Shown one piece after another: positions 35,828-45,684 of a stretch of 64,000 nucleotides of DNA. The stretch lies in the NCBI GenBank assembly GCA_965211775.1, contig OZ242974.1, positions 186,001 to 250,000 on the forward strand, written 5' to 3'. This DNA is from Thiodiazotropha sp040506975 (lineage in GTDB: Bacteria; Pseudomonadota; Gammaproteobacteria; Chromatiales; Chromatiaceae). The notes beneath the pieces were generated by a model that searched no databases, was not told the DNA's origin, and saw only the letters and a list, made by a program, of their open reading frames with translations. Every line of letters starts with the position of its first letter. Position 1 is the stretch's first letter. The position numbers and the translations under genes are program-made.

Positions 35828-35933
35828 TTAGGGGTAATCAGGTAAAAATATAGGGTTTAAATCTGATGAGTCATGAATCTTGACACTTACGAATATACGG
35901 CACTTTCAATCCACGGAAAGTGAGGCCATTGAC

Positions 35934-36103
35934 ATGCGATCACATATTGTTGCCGCATTGCTGTCGAGTTTGGTGGCCTGGCCTGGTACTCGGTGACGAC
36001 AGACCCGGGCGTGGCCCCGACAAGCTCAGGACTCCCTCCGGTAGGCGTGGAAGTGCGCGGAACCGATGTTGTGCCGCCAGACTCCGGTAACGTTACCGTT
36101 TGA
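35934..36103 (+). pseudogene. possible small secreted-protein gene with a 5-bp duplication
   Basis: An ATG with GAGG eight bases upstream opens MRSHIVAALLSSLVAW and then hits a stop after a CCTGGCCTGG tandem. Removing one CCTGG gives a 54-residue frame with a signal-like start and a Pro/Val/Thr-rich mature part ending GTDVVPPDSGNVTV. I do not recognise it. The case is only that a short indel joins two frames sensibly. The rest of the 35877-36440 gap shows nothing I can name; a 43-codon ORF at 36309-36440 lacks support. Confidence 0.3.
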
Positions 36104-36440
36104 TGATGCCGCCCGGATTGCGCATAACACGTTCGAGCAATCGTTGCAAACTGCATATGCGTCTACAGGTCCCCCACTGGCCCGCTTCAATTAACACTTG
36201 TTTACAAATTTGAAAATAATACCCGCCGGTTCGAACCATCACGCTTTATGCAACAGCGATCAAAATTGAAGCATAAACTACTACTTCATTGATTTTATTG
36301 AATATATCATGAATAAGCAGTATACCCCCGTCGTTTCATCAATCTTGTCAAATCCTGTATACCCCACCAGTATTGCGGGCTTTCCAACCCGAATCCAACA
36401 GGTTTGCGTCACTCATGACAATCGACCCATTAAAGATTAA

Positions 36441-37469
36441 CCTGATTACCCCTAAACCTCAGCCATTCTCAAGAGGCGATATGGCATAGGTGGAGTGCGA
36501 AGAGCGGCAAAAAGCAATCGTTCAATCATGGTGGGTAAATCGAAACGGCGGTTAAACCGATATTCGAACTCAGCAAGATAACGCGACACATGTTTATCTC
36601 GAATCGCATGAAAAGTACCCAACAGACTGTTTTTGACATTACCCAACATCGTGTTTACCCATTTGAAGCACGAATACTGGACGCTTTGGCGCCCACCACC
36701 CGTCACCATGGGGTTATGATGGCAATCAGCGGTTGTCACGCCACTAAAGCACCAAAGCCCATCGGTAAAGACTTCGCTGCCAGGCATCAAGCAGGAGCGG
36801 GCGTAGCGGGCGATTTCACGTTTGCGGAAGCCCCTTACACGACGCAGTTGAATTTTCATGGGCCTGCCGTCCCGCGTCGTCTCAACAGCAGCTACGAAAG
36901 GGATTTTGTTGCGCGACCCACGACCACGCTTACCGGCTTGCTCGCCTCCGAGATAAGCATCATCCAATTCGATGCGACCGGCCAGTTTTTTTCCACGCTC
37001 ACGTTCCATCATCACCTGCATCAACTTATGCTTGAGTCGCCAGGCCGTATTGTAGTTCACCCCGATTTCGCGGGAAAGTTGCAGCGCCGAGATACTTTTC
37101 TTGCGTTGGGTCAACAGATAGATCGCAAGAAACCACGTTCTCAGCGGCAGCTTGGTGCCATGGAAGATGCTGCCGGCGGTCAGGGAAGTCTGATGATGGC
37201 ACTTGTGACATTGATATATCTGACGCTTTTTGAGTTCACAGCCTGTTGTGTTGCCGCACTCAGGGCAGACATAGCCCGTCGGCCAGCGCAAATCATACAA
37301 TGCCTGTCGACACTGATCCTCGGTCCCATATTGTTCCAGAAAATCGTGCAAACCAAGACCTTTTTGAAATTGAATAGTATTTCTCGGCATGATGAAATCC
37401 TCTTTTATTCAGTAGGTTCCATTATGCTTGCACCACAGGCTCAATAGCTGAGCCTCATGAGTAATCAGG
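36441..37469 (-). mobile_element. IS1595-family element copy 2
   Basis: Full-length 1029-bp copy, opposite in orientation to copy 1. Target duplication AAGATTAA at 36433-36440 and 37470-37477. It lies in intergenic DNA upstream of the PilZ gene, whose ATG is 62 bp past the right duplication, so it may have displaced that gene's promoter. Confidence 0.93.
36452..37390 (-). CDS. IS1595-family transposase
   Basis: Nearly identical to the copy 1 transposase; I see Thr for Ala in the segment RFDLP(T/A)MIERL and Met for Val in HHNP(M/V)VTG. All zinc-ribbon and DDE residues are kept, so it is probably functional. Confidence 0.93.
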   Translation of the reverse strand: MPRNTIQFQKGLGLHDFLEQYGTEDQCRQALYDLRWPTGYVCPECGNTTGCELKKRQIYQCHKCHHQTSLTAGSIFHGTKLPLRTWFLAIYLLTQRKKSISALQLSREIGVNYNTAWRLKHKLMQVMMERERGKKLAGRIELDDAYLGGEQAGKRGRGSRNKIPFVAAVETTRDGRPMKIQLRRVRGFRKREIARYARSCLMPGSEVFTDGLWCFSGVTTADCHHNPMVTGGGRQSVQYSCFKWVNTMLGNVKNSLLGTFHAIRDKHVSRYLAEFEYRFNRRFDLPTMIERLLFAALRTPPMPYRLLRMAEV

Positions 37470-37539
37470 AAGATTAAAGCCTAATTGGCGATACAGCCTG
37501 TTAACTAAAAATGAGTTAAAGACAGTAACGACCAATCTG

Positions 37540-39975
37540 ATGCAAACGAAAAGAATACGATCAGAAGGGACAACCAGCACCAGGCAGGTAGCGAACGATT
37601 CAAATGAGTTTCTTAAACGGGTTGAGCGCCAACGCCTCGACAGCGAGTGCCTGCGCCCGTTGGATCTCAGATCGCATGTAAAGCATCCTCGCAAACGCTT
37701 CTCCTATCGCGGCCGGACCCTGTGGCTTGACCCGAAGGCTCACCAGCTCTTTCTCGATGGATTGAAGAAAAATGCCGGGGTATTTACCGTAGAGACCTAT
37801 GAATCGATTCTCAGACAAGTTGCCGGCGAGGTAACGAAGTCGGCACAGGTAAGTAACGCAGGAAGCCGTGACGGCGAGACAGCTGGGTCCCTAACCGTCC
37901 CTATTTCATTAACATCAAATGCTTTCGTTTCGGATCGGGCCGCCAACAGTCTTGCAATCGACCTCTCCTATTTTGAAAAACGGGTCTATGACAGGTTTAA
38001 GATTTCCCTGAATATGGATGTAATCTGGAATGGGCAGACCTATGAAGCTGAAACCCGTGACATCTCCCAATCCGGTTTGCAACTGCGTGTGAAAACGCCG
38101 ATTGATATTTCGGAGAGTGACCTGGTGCGCGTCGATGTGATGCCCTCTGTCGGGCGTCAGCTTGACCATCCTGAACTCGATTATCGTGTTGTGCGAATTC
38201 GCCGCCTGTTGAACGATACACTTTTGGCATTGCAGTGCATTGAGAGTGACGCTAAGGACGGGCTGACGGTGATTTCAGACCATATCAAGACTTCAACCAA
38301 GAAGTCATTGGCTGAACAGACTGACCCCGAAGATGCAATGCTGACCGCGCAAGCCCTGTTGGCTGAACGCTTTTACATGCGTTCCACAACCATACTGCCG
38401 TTCTTTATATTTGAATGCCAGGATGGAGAATCACCTTTGCGCATCGTCTTCGGCAATCAGGTAAACCAGCGTTCCTTGAATGCATTCGGTAACTCACAGG
38501 GTAATTACGATTTCACTTCCCTGGTCACACCAAAGCGCATCAAGCTGTTAACTCGACTGGCGTTACGTGATAGCAAGGCGGACACGCTGATGGCAGTCTA
38601 TCGTTCCCCGGAGCATGCGGAACCGCAGATCATAGCTGATCTTGAGTGCAAAAATTACAAACACTGGTGTCGACTCCTGACGCGATATTCGGATCAGCCG
38701 GGATTCCGCGTATTTAAGATAGTCACGCGAGTGGCCCGCCGGCCCGTGGAGATGCGAATTGAGGACGCACTGGAACCGCTTCCCGATCAGAGTGACAAGT
38801 TTGTTCGCAAACTTCTCATGGATGCCATAGCCTTATCGATCGTAGGCGCCATGATCGATGTGACTGACCAGGTTCCTAACTGGCGCCATGACGACGGCTT
38901 TGACTGCAATCTCTATGAGGAACCGGTCATCTATGATGATGATCAGCAATCCCATGAACCACCTCAAATGGTACCCATTCACTACATCCAGGAAAACCGG
39001 AGTGAAGACCGCTTTCTGGGGCAGATGCAGGTTGAGGTGGACGTCGCCGGACGTCTCTATCTGGGCAGAACCCGGGATGTATCGGCCCACGGGTTGTCCG
39101 TCGAGATTGCAGATTCAAATCTCGCTTTAGTCAGTGAGCGCGGGGCAACGATAACCTTTCCAAAACTGGAAGCGAGAAGCTCAAGCCTGGCGCGTATCAA
39201 AGGTACCTTTCGCAATGTACCGGCAGAGATCGTAGGTGGACCGGCGGATGGGGAGCGGCTGTTACGCCTCAAAATCAGTGATGTCGGCAAAGGCCGTCAG
39301 TTTTCCAGTGCATTTTCCGGATTCTTGGAAAAACGGCAATCCGGTCTGCTACTCGAAACCTCTCATAGTCTACGTGCCGCCACATCGCGCCTCTACTCAT
39401 CGATCTTTATCGAAAGCAGCTCGACCCTGCCGGTCTTCATCTATCGCTGATCCCAGAATGACTGGACCTTCCGACTCGGCATCACCGCCTCCCCCTCACC
39501 GCTGGTCAGTTATTTCGAGGTTGCTGACGGCGAATTCGATTTCAGTGTCCTGGCCATGAATGGCCGCTTACAGCAAATCATGCAGGAAGTGATCGAACAG
39601 GGTTCGGCTGAGATCATCCTCTACCTCTCTAAAGAGCGTCGTGGGAGCATACCTGAATTTGAAATCGAATCTCTGGCCGAATTCGAAATTGTCGATGAAA
39701 CACAAAGAAATAAATTCGTGCATCATGCTATGAACCATGATTTTCGCTGCGTCAAGATAGTCGTCAATCATCCTGACGTACCACCAAAAGCAGAGGTTGA
39801 ACAAGCTATAGATCGGCTGGTACAACTTTCCCCTGGCCGCTGTGAACGCCTGAAAGCCGATTTCGATAACCTGATTGCCATTGGCGATGTGATTGACATC
39901 ACCGGGCTGGTTGAGGACGTTTGGAATGAAACACCGGCACCCGGCGCTGCTGAGGATACAAGCGGGACAAATTAA
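37540..39975 (+). pseudogene. tandem PilZ-domain protein with in-frame TGA
   Basis: An 811-codon frame interrupted once by TGA at 39448-39450 (codon 637). It has two PilZ domains: the first at about 146-235 with RVYDR (148-152) and DISQSG (174-179), the second at about 484-600 with RSEDR (487-491) and DVSAHG (513-518). Each has both halves of the c-di-GMP-binding signature RxxxR and D/NxSxxG. Each is followed by a similar helical module, TTILPFFIFE...VGAMIDVTDQV and SSTLPVFIYR...IGDVIDITGLV, so the protein arose by internal duplication. Without the last 174 codons the protein would lose most of module two. It was probably a cytoplasmic c-di-GMP receptor. It is convergent, 44 bp away, with the GGDEF/EAL gene. 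Confidence 0.85.
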
Positions 39976-41180
39976 AAGTCTATTGCCTGAATGTTAAGAT
40001 ATTGGCAAGTGTACGGCATTCACTTTTTGCCGGTTGACTGTCTATCAGTATCGTGATTCAGAAGTGCGGCCTGCGGCACGATATTCGATATATCCATCGG
40101 TGGCGAGAGAAAGTGCCCTTGTACATAGTTTATCCCCGATTCATACAAGAACCTTAAAATTGCCGCATCCTCCACATATTCAGCAATGGTCTCTTTACCC
40201 AGGGAGTGAGCAATATCGTTGATGGAGTGAACAATCGCACGATCGCTGGGATCGGTCGCCACGCCTCTGACAAACAGGCCGTCTATCTTGATAAAGTCCA
40301 CCGGAAGATTTTTCAAATGTGAAAACGACGAGAACCCACTACCGAAGTCGTCCAATGCAAAGCTACAACCAAGGGCGCTCAAGCGTGTAATCATCTCATT
40401 GGCTGACATCAGATTGGATACAGCCGAGGTCTCGGTGATTTCAAATATCACTTTACCAGGATCAATCGCAGAATTGACGACGAGTGTTTCGATATCCTCG
40501 ATCAATTGCTTATTGGTGACTGTTTGACCCGACAGATTGATGGTAAACATTCCCGTATAGCCCGTCTGCTGCAACAATGCCAGTTTCTTTACAGCTGCGT
40601 TGACAACCCAGTAGTCTATTTTGTCCATCATATTGAAGCGTTCCGCCGTAGGAAGGAATACACCGGGAAAGACAATCCCCCACATCGGGTCATCCAGTCG
40701 CAGCAACAGTTCACTGATCTGTTGTTCCTGAGGCACGACCGATAGAAGCTGTTGGTAAATTGGCCCCTCGGTCTCCAACATCAATTCTGCAGGAATAAGC
40801 TCTACCGGGATAATGGGTTGATAGTGAAGTACAAGATGGTCCTGCACCAAGGCATTGTGCAGACGCGAAGACCAGCCCAGATCAAGATCCATCGCTTTTT
40901 TGCTGTCACTTTCAGGAATAAAAAGGTGCGTACGGTTACGACCTTCACCTTTTGCTATATGGCAGGCAATATCCGCATCGGCGAGTATTTCACTGGCTGA
41001 TTCGGACTCCTTGTCGATCAGGGCAATACCGATTGACCTGTTCACTTTGTACTGTTTCCCGTTATAGGTGAAAATATAGCTATCAAGCATCTCACGATAG
41101 TCATCTGCCACCTGGTGGACACTTTCCTTGCATATATTACGTAATATGACGGCAAATTCATCACCACCCAGTCGAGCTAG

Positions 41181-42740
41181 CCCGAATATTTCACAAATAA
41201 AGAGGGTAAAACCCGTGTAGTTCAATAGAATTCAGTTACTTAGGCTGAAATTGAACGAGGTTTTGCCTGTGACAGAATGTACCCAAGGTCGTTTTGCTTT
41301 TCCAGCGGTAAAACGCCGCCAGGTTGAAGCGGATTTTTCCGGTGGTGATATCAGCAGTGATGGCGGCGTGTTGTTGCTACGACAAGCGGACCGACGGCTG
41401 GGATTGCTTGAAGCCGTCAATGACACTCTCGCTGATCCACGCGATGGCCGCTATGTGCAACATGATCAGATTTCTCTACTACGCCAGCGGGTCTATGCCC
41501 TGTGCCAGGGCTATGAAGACCTCAACGATCACGACAGTCTGCGACAAGATTTGGCCTTTCAGACGGCCGTGGAACAGGATCAGGCACTGGGCAGTTCACC
41601 CACGCTCTGTCGCTTGGAGAATCGGTCAGATCGGGCAACCGCTGTCGCGATCCATCAGGTCCTGATCGAGCAGTTCATCGCCTCGTTTGCCGAGCCACCC
41701 GAGGAGTTGATCCTGGACTTCGACGCCACCGATGACCGGGTTCACGGCCTGCAGGAAGGCCGCTTCTTCCACGGTTACTACGATAACTACTGCTTTCTCC
41801 CGTTGTACGTGTTTTGCGGCGAACAACTGCTGGTCAGCTATTTGCGCCCGAGCAAGATCGACGGGGCGAAACATGCGTGGGCGATCCTCGCCCTGCTGGT
41901 CAAACGCTTGCGTCAGGCGTGGCCGGCGGTGCGGATCATCCTGAGAGCCGACTCGGGCTTCTGTCGTCACCGCATGCTGCGCTGGTGTGAACGCCATGGC
42001 ATTGGCTACATCGTAGGCCTGGCGCGCAACCACCGCCTGCAACGGATGATCGAGGAAGACTTCACTGCAGTCGAGCAATGCTTCAAGGCCAACGGACAGA
42101 AGCAACGCGTCTTCCTTGGCCTGCGCTACGGTGCACGCAGCTGGCGCCGTCGACGCGCGGTGATCGCCAAGCTGGAGGTGAGTGAGCGAGGGCGTAATCC
42201 CCGATTTGTCGTCACCAACCTCAACGGCGATGCCCAAACCCTTTACGACGACGTCTATTGTGCGCGGGGCGAGATGGAAAACCGCATCAAGGAACAACAG
42301 CTGGGGCTGTTTGCTGATCGCACCAGTGCACATCATTGGTGGACCAATCAGTTTCGCTTGCTGCTGTCGAGCCTGGCCTATGTGTTGATGGAAGCGATTC
42401 GCCGCTTGGCCTTACAGGGTACAGAACTGGCCAAGACCCAGGTCGGCACGCTGCGGCTTAAACTACTCAAAGTGGGTGCGGTGGTGATACGCAATACCCG
42501 GCGTGTCCGCTTCCTGCTCTCCAGTGTCTTTCCTTACCAGGCATTGTTCTTCAGTGTGGCCGAACGGCTGGAGCCAGGATAGCACGCGATGAGTGCTGCC
42601 CCGGCACGTTGATAAATAACGGGGTAAGGGGAAGCTGTGCCTGTCAGCCAGAAATCGGGGCGTTTGGAGCCGGTATCATCCTGTTTCTCGTCCCGGCCTT
42701 CTCCTCGTGCCAGTATCGGCAAATGGATGAAATATCCGGG
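41181..42740 (+). mobile_element. IS1380-A copy 2
   Basis: Full-length 1560-bp copy in the GGDEF region of the signalling gene. Left flank CTAG at 41177-41180, right flank CTAG at 42741-42744, which is at once the left flank of IS1380-B copy 2. Confidence 0.93.
41269..42582 (+). CDS. IS1380-family transposase (type A)
   Basis: Same protein as copy 1 apart from Tyr in CQGYEDLNDH. GTG start with GAGG upstream. DDE residues are present and the frame is open. Confidence 0.93.
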   Translation: MTECTQGRFAFPAVKRRQVEADFSGGDISSDGGVLLLRQADRRLGLLEAVNDTLADPRDGRYVQHDQISLLRQRVYALCQGYEDLNDHDSLRQDLAFQTAVEQDQALGSSPTLCRLENRSDRATAVAIHQVLIEQFIASFAEPPEELILDFDATDDRVHGLQEGRFFHGYYDNYCFLPLYVFCGEQLLVSYLRPSKIDGAKHAWAILALLVKRLRQAWPAVRIILRADSGFCRHRMLRWCERHGIGYIVGLARNHRLQRMIEEDFTAVEQCFKANGQKQRVFLGLRYGARSWRRRRAVIAKLEVSERGRNPRFVVTNLNGDAQTLYDDVYCARGEMENRIKEQQLGLFADRTSAHHWWTNQFRLLLSSLAYVLMEAIRRLALQGTELAKTQVGTLRLKLLKVGAVVIRNTRRVRFLLSSVFPYQALFFSVAERLEPG

Positions 42741-42744
42741 CTAG

Positions 42745-44312
42745 CCCGCATGTTTCATCCGTTTTTAAATTTAGCCGGTGATATGGCCAAGCTTGGATGG
42801 TTTGCCCTCACTGGGAACCAAACCTCTATCAAGCCCTGATTTTCCACCCTCCGGGCAGACTCCCCCTTACCCCCATTGTTGATCAACGTGCCGGGGCAGC
42901 ACTCTGCCGGGCTATCCCGGCTTGAGTCGTGCCGCCACCTGGAAAAACAGCGCCTGATAGGGATAGGTGCTGGAGAGCAGGAAGCGGATCCGTCGCGTGT
43001 TGCGAATGATGACCGCCCCGATCTTGAACAGTTTGAGCCGGATCGTGGTCATCTGTGCACGCGCCAGTTCCGTGCCCTTCAGCGCGAGGCGCCGGATGGC
43101 CTCCATCAGCACATAGGCCAGACTGGACAGCAGTAGACGAAACTGATTGGCCCACCAGTAATGCGCGCTGGTGCGATCGGCGAACAGCCCCAGTTGCTGC
43201 TCCTTGATTCGGTTCTCCATGTCACCACGGGCGCAGTAGAGGTCATCGTAAAGGCGCTGTTTGTCGCCGGCCAGGTTGGTGACGATGAAGCGTGGATTTG
43301 GCCCCTTGTCGGTGACCTCCAGTTTGGCGATCACCTTGCGACGCGTCTTCCAGGTGCTGGCGGCATAGTGAAACTGAAAGAATTCCCGCATCTTCATGCC
43401 GGTTCGCTTCGCCAGTTCCTCAACCCACTGCATGGGCTCACGGATACACCGCAGCAAGGCGTCATTCTTGGCGATGCCCACGATATAGCCCACAGCGTTG
43501 CGCTCGCACCAGCTGAGCATGTGGTGACGGCAAAAGCCGCTATCGCCCCGAAAGATGATACGCACTTCAGGCCAAGCCCGGCGCAGGCGTTTGACCAACA
43601 GCGCCAGAATTGCCCAGGCATGCTTGGGCGCATCGATCCGGCTGGGCCGCAGATAACTCACCAGCAGTTGATCGCCACAAAAGACATACAGGGGCAGGAA
43701 GCAGTAGTGATCGTAGTAGCCGTGAAAGAAGCGGCCTTCCTGGCGGCCATGCACCGGATCATCCGTGGCGTCGAAATCCAGGATCAGCTCATCGGGTGGT
43801 GCATCATATGAGGCAATGAACTGCTCGAGCAGTAGGTTGTGGACATCAACGGCAACCCGGCGATCGACCCGGTTCTCCAGCCGACAAAGTGTCGACTGGC
43901 TGCCCAGTACCTCCTCGCGTTCGATCGAGCTCTGTAGGGCCGGGTCGGTGCGTAGTGTCTGATGGTCGTTCAGATCTTCATAACCCAGGCAGAGCCCATA
44001 GACTCGCTGGCGCAACAGGCTCAACTGGCTGTGTTCAATATAGCGGGGATCTCGCGGGTCGGGGATGACCGCATCAACCGCCTCGAGCAATCCCAGACGC
44101 CTGTCGATCTCACGCAGCAGCAACACGCCGCCGTCCGAGGTGATATCGCCACCGGAAAACTCGGCTTGAACCTTACGGCGTTTTAGGGCTGGAAAATCAA
44201 AGGCAGTCTGGGTACAGTTTGTCACAGGCAAAATCCTTTCGATTACAGTGTAAGCAACTGAATTATATCGAAGTATCAGGATTTTGCCTTTTTAATGCGT
44301 GAAATATTGGGG
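42745..44312 (-). mobile_element. IS1380-B copy 2
   Basis: Full-length 1568-bp copy in the opposite orientation to its neighbour IS1380-A, directly abutting it through one shared CTAG (42741-42744), with the third CTAG at 44313-44316. One element must have inserted into the duplication made by the other. Confidence 0.93.
42912..44225 (-). CDS. IS1380-family transposase (type B)
   Basis: Identical at protein level to type B copy 1 as far as I can compare, from the same GTG start. Intact DDE residues. Confidence 0.93.
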   Translation of the reverse strand: MTNCTQTAFDFPALKRRKVQAEFSGGDITSDGGVLLLREIDRRLGLLEAVDAVIPDPRDPRYIEHSQLSLLRQRVYGLCLGYEDLNDHQTLRTDPALQSSIEREEVLGSQSTLCRLENRVDRRVAVDVHNLLLEQFIASYDAPPDELILDFDATDDPVHGRQEGRFFHGYYDHYCFLPLYVFCGDQLLVSYLRPSRIDAPKHAWAILALLVKRLRRAWPEVRIIFRGDSGFCRHHMLSWCERNAVGYIVGIAKNDALLRCIREPMQWVEELAKRTGMKMREFFQFHYAASTWKTRRKVIAKLEVTDKGPNPRFIVTNLAGDKQRLYDDLYCARGDMENRIKEQQLGLFADRTSAHYWWANQFRLLLSSLAYVLMEAIRRLALKGTELARAQMTTIRLKLFKIGAVIIRNTRRIRFLLSSTYPYQALFFQVAARLKPG

Positions 44313-44410
44313 CTAGCAAATCGGTACTTCTAAGGCGCTGTTTTAACTGTTGTGCGATCTCCACCAATAATCGATCACCCGCTGCATGGCCCGCAGTATC
44401 ATTGATATAT

Positions 44411-45684
44411 CATTGCTGTCCCATTAACTTTTACAGTAGAGCCAGTTGATTGCAATCATTTGTTTTGTCATTGATTGGGTCTCCTCGTAGTAACGCCATC
44501 AGGTCTCGTTTTTCAAACAGGTTCATCTGTAATAATCGCAATATCTGTTGAGCACTTTTTCGGATTTTCGACTGGAACTTGATATAGGCAAGCAACAAAT
44601 AAACACACAAAGCAATCCAGATTTGTGTCATCACAGCATTCTTACTGGTACCGACAAATGATTTGATTTTCAGGTTCTGTTTGATCCACTTGAAGAACAA
44701 CTCAATATCCCAACGAGCCTTATAAATCTGTGCAATGGTTTTGGCAGCCAGCTTGAAATTATTCGTCAGAAAAACATAATGCTTGCTGGTTTCAGGATCG
44801 CGGTAACCGATACGACGCAACTGAATTGGACACTTCTTTGCTGTGATTGGCCCGGTAAATTCAATGATTTGATCTGATGTCAGTCCTTTGCTTTTAATCA
44901 CTGGCTGGCGGGATATCACCCGATAAACTGCATTGGACTTTTGACGTGTAACAAAGAAAATGCCTTTTTTATTCAGTTGATTATACCACTCGTAGTCGTT
45001 ATAGCCTTTATCGAAGGTCACAATACTGCCTTTTGGAAAATTCATCAGCTTGCCAATATTGACTTCATGCTGGTTGCCTTCGGTGACAGCAAAGAACTCG
45101 GGTAAATGACCTGAATGGTTGAGTCCAACATGTAATTTTACTGCCGCTTTTGTCGTGCGAAATTCAGCCCATGGAAAAACTGACAGGCATAAATCAATGA
45201 TACTGGCATCCAGGGAATACAGTGGATTCTTAAAACGGAAATCATGCGATGGTGCTTTTGCCTGGCATCGCGTCAACAGTTTGCTAAACAACTCTTCATA
45301 AAGCGTGTAAGGCTTGTCATTGTTGATGCGAGATAAACTCGAACGCCTAATCAAACGACTACCCAGGTGATAAAGACGATGCGCCTGTGCCCCGAGATTA
45401 TCAACCATATCCCGCAAACTGTTTCTACCGGAAAGTTGTCCCATCATCATTGCCACGAACTGGCTCCAGCGGGAGTTTTTACGAAAAGCCCTGCCTGTAT
45501 GGTGTTCTTTTGCCAGTGTTTCAAATTCATGTCTCGAAATCAGTTTCAGCAGTTGCGCAAATACCGTGCTATTATGTGACATGGCCTGGTTATTCCTTTT
45601 GATTCAATGATTTGTTTGCGCTTTTATTTTATCAAAATGTGAATAACCTGGGCCTCCTAAATCTCAGTTAATGGGACAGCAGTG
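44411..45684 (-). mobile_element. IS4-family element
   Basis: A 1274-bp element with inverted ends CAYTGCTGTCCCATTAACT. The 9-bp target duplication TTGATATAT is at 44402-44410 and 45685-45693. Taking out the element and one duplication restores the RFKYINDTAGH sequence of the GGDEF domain. Only one copy in the window. Confidence 0.92.
44431..45582 (-). CDS. IS4-family transposase
   Basis: A 383-residue transposase. The N-terminus matches the DUF4372-type head (LLKLISRHEFETLAKEHH). The DDE domain has the first Asp in YSLDASIIDLCL, the second in SIVTFDKGYNDYEW, and the Y-R-E-K signature in YKARWDIELFFKWIKQNLK. The frame is complete. Confidence 0.92.
   Translation of the reverse strand: MSHNSTVFAQLLKLISRHEFETLAKEHHTGRAFRKNSRWSQFVAMMMGQLSGRNSLRDMVDNLGAQAHRLYHLGSRLIRRSSLSRINNDKPYTLYEELFSKLLTRCQAKAPSHDFRFKNPLYSLDASIIDLCLSVFPWAEFRTTKAAVKLHVGLNHSGHLPEFFAVTEGNQHEVNIGKLMNFPKGSIVTFDKGYNDYEWYNQLNKKGIFFVTRQKSNAVYRVISRQPVIKSKGLTSDQIIEFTGPITAKKCPIQLRRIGYRDPETSKHYVFLTNNFKLAAKTIAQIYKARWDIELFFKWIKQNLKIKSFVGTSKNAVMTQIWIALCVYLLLAYIKFQSKIRKSAQQILRLLQMNLFEKRDLMALLRGDPINDKTNDCNQLALL

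Larger units (their letters stand above)
33242..35842 (+). mobile_element. IS1595-family element copy 1, interrupted by IS1380-B
   Basis: Ends CCTGATTACTCATGAGG and, inverted, CCTGATTACCCCTAAACC. The 8-bp target duplication TAAAAATA is at 33234-33241 and 35843-35850. Without the nested IS1380-B (1568 bp plus 4 bp) it is 1029 bp, equal to copies 2 and 3. It lies in the 3' end of the CDGSH gene. Confidence 0.93.

Noticed and set aside
33264..37447. 285-codon ORFs on the strand opposite to the IS1595 transposases (also 62412-63269)
   Set aside because: They are fully antisense to a transposase with all its motifs, have no ribosome site, and are conserved only because the elements are identical.
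33242..37469. Composite transposon formed by IS1595 copies 1 and 2
   Set aside because: Each has its own 8-bp duplication (TAAAAATA and AAGATTAA).
39448..39450. The PilZ gene as a certain selenoprotein
   Set aside because: The Cys alignment is suggestive, but the downstream stem is only 4 bp and the region is full of other lesions; kept only as an alternative to test.
34260..44312. Composite transposon formed by the two inverted IS1380-B copies around the PilZ and GGDEF/EAL genes
   Set aside because: Each copy has its own matched duplication (TTAG and CTAG) and the outer flanks do not match, so they inserted independently.
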